Source: an uncultured Acetobacteroides sp. (lineage in GTDB: Bacteria; Bacteroidota; Bacteroidia; Bacteroidales; ZOR0009). Taken from it: a DNA stretch of 64,000 bases. The translations under genes and the position numbers were made by a program. Below, one piece after another: positions 17,651 to 25,649 of this stretch (positions within the stretch are counted from its first letter, which is position 1; each line of letters begins with the position of its first letter). The stretch lies in NCBI RefSeq assembly GCF_963678165.1, contig NZ_OY782755.1, positions 372,001 through 436,000 on the forward strand. The letters are read 5' to 3'. Under the pieces are notes generated by a model. It did no database searches and was not told the origin of the DNA. It saw only the letters and a list, made by a program, of their open reading frames with translations.

Positions 17651-18031
17651 TTATAGGGAATATGCCTCCATTTCGAATGGTACATCTACGATATCGGCAT
17701 ACTCTTCGCCTGCTTCTTCCATGTCCTCATCGTCGTCAGGATAGCACCAGCGGATGGTAACATCAGCGCCATCTTCCTTCATGTGTTCGAATCGCATCAG
17801 GATATCGAGAAGTAGTTTGGAAGAAGCCGTATTAAAGTAAACCAACTTGAAGGTGAAAACGGTTCTTGGATTAGGATTTTGGGCATACTCGTCGAGCCAG
17901 TTAAGAATTGGCTCGTAGAAAGCGCTCACGTCCTCTGGAAGCGAGCGTCCAGAGATTTCGAAAATCTCATTGTTAGCATCCAGAATTACATTCGGAGTGT
18001 CGTCTGTTCCAAGTATTTTTATTGTTTCCAT
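17651..18031 (-). CDS. siaC: SiaC-family regulatory phosphoprotein (DUF1987)
   Basis: 126 residues, the family's usual size. It starts METIKILGTDDTPNVILD and contains FEISGRSLPEDVSAFYEPIL, the SiaC signature. FTFKLVYFNTASSKLLLDIL carries a Thr at residue 68, the position reported as the phosphosite of Pseudomonas SiaC. In that system SiaB phosphorylates SiaC, SiaA dephosphorylates it, and unphosphorylated SiaC binds the diguanylate cyclase SiaD. Here no GGDEF gene is present; the next gene is an ABC transporter. Spacing to siaB is 25 bp and to the transporter 35 bp, consistent with one operon. Confidence 0.9.
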   Translation of the reverse strand: METIKILGTDDTPNVILDANNEIFEISGRSLPEDVSAFYEPILNWLDEYAQNPNPRTVFTFKLVYFNTASSKLLLDILMRFEHMKEDGADVTIRWCYPDDDEDMEEAGEEYADIVDVPFEMEAYSL

Positions 18032-18056
18032 GTCGCAAAAATATGGTAAATCTTTG

Positions 18057-18629
18057 TTATTCTCTTGTTATGGTTGATGTTAGCACAAAAAAGTGGGTTA
18101 AGTTGTCAACAGGGAGGAGATGATACTCAAGTTTATTCCCTGTTTTGCGGGCTATATCAATAAAGCCAAGCCCTGCCCCTCCCTTTTCTGAGAGGTTACC
18201 CTTTTGCATTTGCTCTTTATGAAGCGCCTTAAGTCCATCCTTATCTAACGAGTTGATGTGATCGAGCATAGAGGTTAACTCCTTTATTTTATCGTTCTCT
18301 ACGATATTACCCGTTGTAACGTTGTAGGAATTATCCCCTTTGCTAACCATGAAAAGACCTCTCGAAGCAAAAACATCATTCTCTAGGCTAGGTGCATCGG
18401 CATGTTTACTGATGTTTTGGAGGCATTCAACCATTACGTGGAATACCTTTTTTTGTACAGAGTTCGATTCCTCGTCCTTTAGCATGTTAGTTTCAGCCAT
18501 TGTCGTAAAGGCTTTGGTAATCTGATGGGTTATTTCCCCTTCATATACAAGAGATATCTCATGAGCTTTCATCGACTTGTAAAAATCGTAGATGAACTCT
18601 ATGTACCCCTTAATGTTTTTGTTGTCCAT
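18057..18629 (-). CDS. siaB: SiaB-family protein kinase
   Basis: 190 residues. An anti-sigma-factor-like ATPase fold of the SiaB/DUF6272 type: IYDFYKSMKAHEISLVYEGEIT at the start, N-box-like VECLQNISKHAD (Asn72), and the glycine-rich GGAGLGFIDIARKTGNKLEY near the C-terminus. It is expected to phosphorylate the SiaC Thr68 product of the adjacent gene. It has no membrane segments. It lies between the SiaA-like phosphatase and siaC, the same A-B-C order as in Pseudomonas. Confidence 0.88.
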   Translation of the reverse strand: MDNKNIKGYIEFIYDFYKSMKAHEISLVYEGEITHQITKAFTTMAETNMLKDEESNSVQKKVFHVMVECLQNISKHADAPSLENDVFASRGLFMVSKGDNSYNVTTGNIVENDKIKELTSMLDHINSLDKDGLKALHKEQMQKGNLSEKGGAGLGFIDIARKTGNKLEYHLLPVDNLTHFFVLTSTITRE

Positions 18630-18655
18630 AGCTTGTTGTTATTACATGTGTCTAA

Positions 18656-21256
18656 TTAAAACTCCATTCCAATTAGTAGTATATCATCAATTTGCTTGTT
18701 AGCACCTTTGTAGTCGATAAAGTCTTTGCTAAATAGCGTCTCATATTCTGTCATTGTAAGGTTTGGATTTGATGCAATATGATTCCTGATTCGTGCGGCA
18801 GAATACTTTTTATTCTCAGATCCTCCAACTTGGTCGGGTAATCCATCGGAGAAGATAAAAATCTTATCGGACGACTGGATGTTAATGGTGTGGTTCGTAA
18901 ATGGCATTTCAGCCTTTTTCATTGAAGGAATTCCACCAATAGCCCTTCGTTCTCCCTTGAATTCCTGGAGTTGGTTGTCGCGAAGCAGGTACAACGGACG
19001 GTGTGCTCCTGCATATTCAAGAATATTATCTTTTAGGTTGATTTTGCATAGTGCGATATCCATACCGTCCCGAGCATCTGCATCAACCCTATCCTGTTTG
19101 AGTGTGGTGCGAACTTCGTTGTGTAGTGCATCAAGTACTTCTCCTGCGTTCATTGTTCTGTCTTTATCAACAGTATTATTAAGGATGAAGTAGCCAATAA
19201 ATGAAAGAAGAGCGCCAGGTACGCCGTGTCCAGTACAGTCTACCGCAGCAACGTAGATGGTGTTATGATCTTTAACAAACATCCAAGGAAAGTCTCCACT
19301 TACCACATCGCGTGGAAGGTAAAACATGAACGAATTAGGAAGATATTTTCGGAGCAACCTGTTGTCGGGAAGTATCGAACTCTGAATGCGTTGAGCGTAG
19401 TTGATACTCTCTGTAATGTTGCGGTTCTTTTCCTGAATCTCCATTTCAATACGCTTCGATTCGGTGATATCATGCGATACGAAAAGAATGGTTTCAAGTT
19501 CGTTTTCATTGAATTCTGGAATCGCAACAATGTGCATTATTGTTTCTCCATAATTTGATATGAAAGATATTTCTTCCTCTATTTTTTGCTTGGTTTCGCT
19601 GATGGTTGCGATTGCTTTCATGAAAAACTCAACCAGTGAGTTGGGTAAGTTTGCCGAACTAACGGTCTGGTTTTGTATTTTCTTGGCATCAATATCGAAG
19701 AACGACTTTACCGTTGGGTTAACGTAGTAAATTTGCCCCATAGTGCTAAGGCGCATGATAAGGTCGATGGAGTTTTCTGAAAGAGCCTGCATCTTACTCT
19801 TCATACGCTCTTCTTTTTCGGCGCGCTTACGCTCGGTAATATCCTGCATATTGAGGATGATGCCGTTGATTGCAGGGTCAGAGATAAGGTTACGACCGGT
19901 TACCTCTAGGTATATTTTGTCACCACTCTTCTTCATAAAGGTGTACTGAATGGTGTAACTTTGCTGAGGATTATATAGCAAGTTTTGGAAGAGTTCATCA
20001 AGATGTTCTTCACCCTTTTTGGTGAGGCGCTGCTTATCCATTCCGTCAATCATCTCCTCGGGAGTAAAGCCCAAAATTGATGTTACGGATGGGCTGATAT
20101 AGGAAAGCGCCAAATCCTTATTGTATATAGAGATAACCTCAGAGGCATTTTCGAGTAGCGAGTGAAGTTTCTTTTGTACATTTTCAACCTCATTGATTTG
20201 CATCTCGAGGCGGGTGTTAGTATTTTCAAGTTCCTCTTGGGTTGCCATCATCTCTTCAGCATTTTGGCGAAGTTCTTCCTCGTTTTCTCGAAGTTCTTCG
20301 GTCATTTGCTGCGATTCGAGAAGCAACCTTTCCGTGCGTTCGTTAACGCTAATGTTGAATATGGTACGGGCAATTATCTCTGCCAAATCCTTGAAAAATC
20401 GAATCGTTAGCGGTGGAATCTCCGAAATTGAAGCGAATTCCAGTATACCATAAAGTTTTTCATCAGTAATAAGAGGAATGATGATTAACTCTTGAGGTTT
20501 TTGATCGCCAAGAATCCCAGATGTTATGGTAAAATAATCATCTGGTATCTCGGTTCTATAGATAATATCCTTTTCGTAGGCGCATTGTCCGATCAGACCT
20601 TCTCCTATTCTAAATTCTTGATTAACATACTTTCTGCGGTTATATGCATAGGATGCTAAATTTACTACAACCTTGCGCTCTTCGTCATAAAAGTAGAATG
20701 AGCCTTGTACAACCTTGGAGTATTTAACAAGGCATACAAGAACCTCGTAGGCTAGTACATCGAGTTTGTTGTGGATGCGTAGGATGTTCGAAATGGCTTC
20801 TTTCCCTTCAGCAATCCATGCCTCTTCTGCTTCCTTATTAGTGTTTTTAAGAAGGTTGTCACGCATTAATATGAGCGACTTTGCAAGTACATCATTATTG
20901 TTGCTGTCGATGTCGATGGTGAAGTTTCCTTCTCCAATCTGCTTAGCAAAAATGGCATTTCGATTAATTGTATCCTTTTTCTCCGTTAATTCATTCTCTA
21001 GTTCTGAGATTTTTTCTTTGTGCTCTTTCAAAAATAGAATGATGACGGCTGCAAAAATGAAAGGTATAAGGTCCAGTAACCATAAAATTGGTATGTCGCT
21101 GTGTACATCCTCGATAGATGCAAATGTTGCGGGATAGCCCTTACTGGTAATTGCGAGCATCCATGCAACTAAAGGGAAAAACATTAACGCTGTTGTGTAG
21201 GTTACAAAGCGCTTTTTGTTTTTGGTCAGGGTTAGTATCTTTGAATTTTCCTCCAT
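18656..21256 (-). CDS. SiaA-like membrane PP2C phosphatase with GAF and PAS domains
   Basis: 866 residues. Two membrane helices (about 20-38 and 58-77), a HAMP-like linker (about 78-140), a GAF domain (about 145-305), a coiled coil (305-370), two PAS domains (370-480 and 490-600, the first followed by the PAC-type ITERKRAEKE), and a SpoIIE/PP2C domain to the end. Phosphatase landmarks are PRDVVSGDF, AAVDCTGHGVPGALLS, DGMDIALC, YAGAHRPLYLL, FIFSDGLPDQVGG and DDILLIG. The usual VSGDFYW is VSGDFPW here. It is expected to dephosphorylate SiaC in response to signals read by GAF/PAS. Pseudomonas SiaA has a different sensor, so this is SiaA-like in output only. Confidence 0.88.
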   Translation of the reverse strand: MEENSKILTLTKNKKRFVTYTTALMFFPLVAWMLAITSKGYPATFASIEDVHSDIPILWLLDLIPFIFAAVIILFLKEHKEKISELENELTEKKDTINRNAIFAKQIGEGNFTIDIDSNNNDVLAKSLILMRDNLLKNTNKEAEEAWIAEGKEAISNILRIHNKLDVLAYEVLVCLVKYSKVVQGSFYFYDEERKVVVNLASYAYNRRKYVNQEFRIGEGLIGQCAYEKDIIYRTEIPDDYFTITSGILGDQKPQELIIIPLITDEKLYGILEFASISEIPPLTIRFFKDLAEIIARTIFNISVNERTERLLLESQQMTEELRENEEELRQNAEEMMATQEELENTNTRLEMQINEVENVQKKLHSLLENASEVISIYNKDLALSYISPSVTSILGFTPEEMIDGMDKQRLTKKGEEHLDELFQNLLYNPQQSYTIQYTFMKKSGDKIYLEVTGRNLISDPAINGIILNMQDITERKRAEKEERMKSKMQALSENSIDLIMRLSTMGQIYYVNPTVKSFFDIDAKKIQNQTVSSANLPNSLVEFFMKAIATISETKQKIEEEISFISNYGETIMHIVAIPEFNENELETILFVSHDITESKRIEMEIQEKNRNITESINYAQRIQSSILPDNRLLRKYLPNSFMFYLPRDVVSGDFPWMFVKDHNTIYVAAVDCTGHGVPGALLSFIGYFILNNTVDKDRTMNAGEVLDALHNEVRTTLKQDRVDADARDGMDIALCKINLKDNILEYAGAHRPLYLLRDNQLQEFKGERRAIGGIPSMKKAEMPFTNHTINIQSSDKIFIFSDGLPDQVGGSENKKYSAARIRNHIASNPNLTMTEYETLFSKDFIDYKGANKQIDDILLIGMEF

Positions 21257-21258
21257 TG

Positions 21259-22014
21259 CTATACAAGTTGTTTAAGGGAAACCTTTTCTCCAATAACATC
21301 ACAAAAGATTCCGATAATCTCGATTTTTTTGTTTGATGGCTTTGCTAAAAAGGCAAGTTCGAGCAATGCAACCGTCTTACTGTTGTGGACTATTGGATAG
21401 ATAGAGAGGGCGCGGGGACTTGATTTGCCTAGACCTGACACGACTGTCACATAATTTTCTGGAATCGATTCAAGTAGTAATGGTTGTTGATCTTTTGCTG
21501 CTTGGCCGTTTATCCCTTCGCCGATTTTGAAACCTTCGGGTTCTCGTTCGGAATAGTAGGCGTATTTGGATGTTGGTTTAAAGTACCCCTTGTTTTGATT
21601 ATCGGCTATATAAAGAAGCCCATGGGCAAATGATACTTCTTTGGCAAGTTTTATGAGGATCTCTTCCGCTGCCGCTTCTATCCCATCTTCTAAGTTTAGG
21701 GTTTGGGCTATTTTTTGAGCAACCTCTTTTGTTGAAGCAATATTTGATTCTTCTTTATTGACTGTTTCGGACTGCTTTGTATTAATGTTAAGAGAATTAC
21801 TAAGGGTGTCAACTCTTTCTATGAGTTTTCTGATCTGATCTTTTTGAAACTGTAATAGTGCAAAAAGAATGGTGCCGGATAGAAGCGACAATGCCAAACA
21901 TATGTAGCCATACCAAGGGGTTGTGCCCTCGAGCATGGAGTTTTGGATGAAGGCAAAAGCCGCGAATCCAAACAGCAACAATCCAGCCACAAGTATATTT
22001 GCCGCAATTTTCAT
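21259..22014 (-). CDS. Membrane-anchored GAF-domain protein
   Basis: 251 residues: two N-terminal membrane helices (about 5-24 and 35-55), a short coiled coil with KLIERVDTLSNSLNIN, and a GAF domain (about 95-245). The GAF region resembles the one in the adjacent SiaA-like phosphatase (GEGINGQAA versus GEGLIGQCA; ESIPENYVTVVSGLG versus TEIPDDYFTITSGIL), so the two are probably paralogous sensors. There is no output domain. It lies 2 bp before the phosphatase gene and 7 bp after cheB. A decoy, co-receptor or heteromeric partner role is inferred. Confidence 0.78.
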   Translation of the reverse strand: MKIAANILVAGLLLFGFAAFAFIQNSMLEGTTPWYGYICLALSLLSGTILFALLQFQKDQIRKLIERVDTLSNSLNINTKQSETVNKEESNIASTKEVAQKIAQTLNLEDGIEAAAEEILIKLAKEVSFAHGLLYIADNQNKGYFKPTSKYAYYSEREPEGFKIGEGINGQAAKDQQPLLLESIPENYVTVVSGLGKSSPRALSIYPIVHNSKTVALLELAFLAKPSNKKIEIIGIFCDVIGEKVSLKQLV

Positions 22015-22021
22015 ATTATGT

Positions 22022-22579
22022 CTATTTATACTTCAGCAAAAGCTGAATTATTTGGTTTGTATTAAGCACCATATCCGCTTTAGTAAGTTTAAGTGACGCT
22101 TCCGTCATTGTACTTACCTGGCATTCTTTGGGGTCTTGAACTACACAGGTTCCTCCAAAATCTTTTATACGCTTAAGCCCATAAGCTCCATCTTTGTTTG
22201 CTCCCGACAGAATTATGCCTAAAAGCCTATTTCTATAGGTTTGAGCTGCGCTGATAAAAGACAGGTCTATTGAAGGACGCGAATGATTAACCGGTTCTTC
22301 GGTCGATAACGCAAACCTATTCCCAAGGTCGATGTACATATGATAGTTGGCAGGTGCTAGGTATGCTCTACCTGGCTTTATTGACTCTTTATCTTCGGGT
22401 TCGATGATGGGAATCCCCGATTTTATGGAGAGTGCCTCTACAAATCCCGATCGTACATGCTTTAGCCTATGCAGGCAAAGAATAATGGGTAGGGGATAGT
22501 TGGCAGGTAATGCATGAAGAATCTTCGTGATCACCTGAAAACTTCCGGCAGAGCCACCAATTATTATTGCTTTATACAT
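22022..22579 (-). CDS. cheB: Stand-alone CheB methylesterase domain
   Basis: 185 residues covering only the CheB catalytic domain, with no receiver domain. The triad is present: Ser10 in GGSAGS, His37 in LCLHRLKH, Asp130 in SGANKDGA. PGRAYLAPANYHM and GIILSGANKDGAYGL are typical of the family. CheB hydrolyses glutamyl methyl esters on chemoreceptors. No receptor gene is in the window, so the substrate is unclear; the neighbouring GAF membrane proteins are candidates (inference). It lies in the operon between degenerate cheR and the GAF gene, 3 and 7 bp apart. Confidence 0.88.
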   Translation of the reverse strand: MYKAIIIGGSAGSFQVITKILHALPANYPLPIILCLHRLKHVRSGFVEALSIKSGIPIIEPEDKESIKPGRAYLAPANYHMYIDLGNRFALSTEEPVNHSRPSIDLSFISAAQTYRNRLLGIILSGANKDGAYGLKRIKDFGGTCVVQDPKECQVSTMTEASLKLTKADMVLNTNQIIQLLLKYK

Positions 22580-22582
22580 AGA

Positions 22583-23413
22583 CTATCCTATTTTTCGTTT
22601 GTAAACCTTCTCAGAACTGTTCACATTTATGAAACTGGTTCCACATGCGAGATGCTCAAGATTCTCTTTTATCCCAATAGCTAAAAAACCACCAGTATTT
22701 AGACTGTCGCGCAAGTTGCCTATAACCCTCTCTTCTTGACTAATATTCATGTATATAAGTTGGTTTCGAAAGAGTATGAGGTTACACCCTGGAACCGAGC
22801 TATCAAAATTAGCATTTTGTTCAACAAATACCACATTTCGAATCAACTCTGGTTTAATTTGAAGAGATCCGTCTGATGACGGTGTAAAGTAGTTGGAAAA
22901 GATAATTTTACCTTGGAAGCGCTGGTAGTTTGCTTCGTTAGTTTCCATCTTTTTTTGGTCAACTTTACCTGCTTTTACATTTCTGGTGATGAGTTCTGAG
23001 TATGTAGAGGCGAATATCTTTGCTCGTCCCAGAAGGTCGGCTTCTTTTAGGGTTATAATGAGCGAGAAGAGATCTTCTCCGCTATCCCACGTTGGTATCC
23101 ATATTTTTATTGGCGAAATGCTTTTGGATAGTTCTGGTAGAATGGTTTCCTTTAAGTATCTCCATAGTGACGGGTCGCGGAACATCTCTGTCGTTGATGG
23201 AACAAAATCTGCGAGAAACTGATTAAAGTAGGATTTGTCCTGCTCTAACTTACGCATTAGTGAGTCGGTATCTCGAATTCCTTGAAGCGTGAGTACGTGC
23301 TCTAGCCTTCGCTTCAAGTAGGTTATCGAGTATTCGCGAAAGTCGTACCCCTGCTTGTCAAGGATTAACTTGAAAACGTTGCGTGTTTCTACTATGCCTA
23401 TTTCTGCTGCCAT
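22583..23413 (-). CDS. Degenerate CheR-like methyltransferase paralogue
   Basis: 276 residues. ATG at 23413 (MAAEIGIVETRNVF) is chosen because the longer frame runs into the upstream cheR; the gap is then 8 bp. The CheR N-terminal helical domain (LILDKQGYDFREYSITYLKR) and FVPSTTEMFRDPSLW are recognisable. The SAM motif reads WIPTWDSGED (105-114) where the upstream paralogue has WHAGCSTGQE, and the ribose-binding ATDI is ASTY here. It has probably lost SAM binding while keeping the fold, perhaps as a partner of the active CheR or as a receptor-binding subunit. Confidence 0.78.
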   Translation of the reverse strand: MAAEIGIVETRNVFKLILDKQGYDFREYSITYLKRRLEHVLTLQGIRDTDSLMRKLEQDKSYFNQFLADFVPSTTEMFRDPSLWRYLKETILPELSKSISPIKIWIPTWDSGEDLFSLIITLKEADLLGRAKIFASTYSELITRNVKAGKVDQKKMETNEANYQRFQGKIIFSNYFTPSSDGSLQIKPELIRNVVFVEQNANFDSSVPGCNLILFRNQLIYMNISQEERVIGNLRDSLNTGGFLAIGIKENLEHLACGTSFINVNSSEKVYKRKIG

Positions 23414-23421
23414 ATGTTTAC

Positions 23422-24261
23422 TTATTTCTTTGTATAGAAAGATGCATTCTTTTCGAACCGAGGAGCCCAAGGTCCAAGAATCGCTTCATGTGCACCGAGA
23501 ATTAGGCATCCCTTAGGGTAGAGGTTCTGGTGGAACAGATTGAAAACGTTGTTTTGTAACTTATTATTGAAGTAAATAATTACATTCCTACAAAAAATGA
23601 TGTCGAACTTGGCGTATACAAATGTTCCATCTTTTACCAAGTCGTGCTTTCGAAAAAAAGGAATTTCGGTGTACTCTTTTTTTATAGAAAGGAGATCTTT
23701 AACCTTGTCTACTTCGAAATACTTTTCGTAGGGAACTTCGTAAACTTCGTCGTAGTTAAAGGGGTTATGCTTCATAACCTGATCGTAGTTGTCGAGGTAG
23801 CCTATGTTGAACCGGTACTTATACTGCCCCTTGCGAGCAACATCGAGCACATCATTGTTGATATCGGTAGCAACAATTTTAGCCTTCTCGAGCAGCCCCA
23901 TTTCGTTTAGCAGTATTATCATTGAGTAAACTTCTTGCCCTGTAGAGCATCCGGCATGCCAGATGTTTATTGTTTTGTTTGCTTTAAAACGGGGAAGTAT
24001 ACGGTGTCTCAACATCTGCCACATTTGTGGGTCGCGAAAAAGTTCAGTGGTATTTACGGTGATATCCTTTAGAATTTTTTCGGCGAAAGCCTTGTCTTGC
24101 TTAATGTTATTAGTAAAGATACTAAAAGAGAGCCTGGAGTCGTCCAAAACCTTTTGCAATCTTCTCTTCAACGATTTGTCGGAGTAATCGCTAAGGTCGT
24201 ATCCCCCATTATCCCTTAATGTCCTTATAAAACACGCTAAGTCTTCGTCTGATACATTCAT
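23422..24261 (-). CDS. cheR: CheR-family protein glutamate methyltransferase
   Basis: 279 residues, full-length CheR. The N-terminal domain has NGGYDLSDYSDKSLKRRL; VNTTELFRDPQMW precedes the SAM motif WHAGCSTGQEVYSM (101-114). KIVATDINNDVLDVARKG and DIIFCRNVIIYFN complete the SAM pocket and typical CheR landmarks. It transfers methyl groups to glutamates of receptor-type coiled coils. It is the first gene of a ten-gene leftward operon; its upstream region (24262-24449) shows no clear TAnnTTTG promoter. No CheA, CheW or CheY is nearby. Confidence 0.92.
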   Translation of the reverse strand: MNVSDEDLACFIRTLRDNGGYDLSDYSDKSLKRRLQKVLDDSRLSFSIFTNNIKQDKAFAEKILKDITVNTTELFRDPQMWQMLRHRILPRFKANKTINIWHAGCSTGQEVYSMIILLNEMGLLEKAKIVATDINNDVLDVARKGQYKYRFNIGYLDNYDQVMKHNPFNYDEVYEVPYEKYFEVDKVKDLLSIKKEYTEIPFFRKHDLVKDGTFVYAKFDIIFCRNVIIYFNNKLQNNVFNLFHQNLYPKGCLILGAHEAILGPWAPRFEKNASFYTKK

Positions 24262-24449
24262 AACATCGTCCTATTCCAAACAGCCATTAGGGCAATTATC
24301 CCCATTTTTTATCCGAGTTAAAAGTAGCTATTAGTTTTTTAAATCAAACTAGGTAGCTGTAATTTAAGAGTATTGTTAGCTTAAGGTAAGCTTTTCTTTA
24401 CATGTCTCTTTAAGGTCGGTAATGGATGCTTTTGATTCAAAAAAAGTGG

Positions 24450-25496
24450 TTACTTGAGTACAAATGTTGCCCTCACCGGTTGATGGTCGGAATTGGCGAA
24501 ACCCTTGTGTAGTACTCGTACGTTAAGGGTTTCGATATTGGGCGAAAGTAAGAAGAAATCTATTGTCGTTGTCATGGTTTTTCCTTCGTGGTAGGGCTCG
24601 TTCAGGAACCTGTTCGAGTCGGTGCTCTTGTCCCATGCCAAATGCCATCCTTTGGGAAGGTAATTGCTGGGAACTTGACTAGGCTTGAAATGTTTTAAAG
24701 CTTCTGGGTCTATGCTTTTTTGCTGATATCCCGATGGGTTTTGATTCCAATCGCCTCCAACAATTACCCAGTTTCCTTTTTTGTATTCATTAAGAACAAA
24801 GCTACGAAGTACGTCAAGTTCTAGCTTGCGGAGATTGCCGTTGTCGTAGGCTGAGTTGTGGGTGTTTACAAGAACAAGCTCTCGCCCTGATTTTGTTACG
24901 AACCTACTCTCCATAAAGCACCTCTTAGGCATAAATAGGCCTTCGGGCCAAGGATGCTTATCGGGGTAGCTGTGCCTTGCTACTTGCTTAGGGCTTGATT
25001 GCGTTAACGTAAGTAAGCCCGCATTGACTTTCCCAAGAGGGTTTGATATTGGCATAGGAATAAGATCTATGCCATAGTTTGCAGCAAAGTAGTGCTGAAA
25101 TGCAGGTAGTTTTGTCCCTAGTGCTTCTATTTGGTTGATTCCGTAGCTGCGTTTTGAGTCGGTATCTACTTCCTGAAGCAGCATGAAGTCTGCACTGCTA
25201 TTTTCGGTAAGCGTGTTGGCAATCCCTTTTATGTTGTCGAGAGTGATTTCTTTGCTGGTGCGCATCCTTGTACCCCCATCGTAGAAGAAGTCCATGTCTT
25301 TTCCTAACCCGCAGTAGCCAACATTCCAAGTAAGGATGGTGATTGTATCCTTGTTGAAGCTGCTGTTTGCGCTGTTGTGAAAAATGGTTTCTTTAGGTTG
25401 AAAGTTGGGCAGAGTTTTCTCCGTATAGTATAGAAAAGATCCGGCTAGTAGCAATATCACTACTAAAAAAAATAGTATGTACTTGAAAACCTTCAT
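24450..25496 (-). CDS. Endonuclease/exonuclease/phosphatase family protein
   Basis: 348 residues. One N-terminal membrane anchor (about 5-23) precedes an EEP-fold hydrolase. Catalytic landmarks are ILTWNVGYCG, MLLQEVDTD, VLVNTHNS, VIVGGDWNQNP and the terminal SDHQPVRA (Asp-His). Mg-dependent phosphodiesterases of this fold include nucleases, sphingomyelinases and inositol phosphatases; the substrate cannot be told. The position of the anchor suggests the catalytic part is periplasmic. It is a single gene with no operon partner. Confidence 0.85.
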   Translation of the reverse strand: MKVFKYILFFLVVILLLAGSFLYYTEKTLPNFQPKETIFHNSANSSFNKDTITILTWNVGYCGLGKDMDFFYDGGTRMRTSKEITLDNIKGIANTLTENSSADFMLLQEVDTDSKRSYGINQIEALGTKLPAFQHYFAANYGIDLIPMPISNPLGKVNAGLLTLTQSSPKQVARHSYPDKHPWPEGLFMPKRCFMESRFVTKSGRELVLVNTHNSAYDNGNLRKLELDVLRSFVLNEYKKGNWVIVGGDWNQNPSGYQQKSIDPEALKHFKPSQVPSNYLPKGWHLAWDKSTDSNRFLNEPYHEGKTMTTTIDFFLLSPNIETLNVRVLHKGFANSDHQPVRATFVLK

Positions 25497-25649
25497 AAAA
25501 CCAGCTGTACTTGTAGTATAATTCCCTTTGTGCTAAATAAAGACATTTTTGGCAGTAAAATCAAAGATTGAAAAGCTAAAAAACTGGAGACTGTGAAAAT
25601 AAACTAATATATTTGAGGAAATGCTGCTTAAACTGCTTAAACCAACTGA

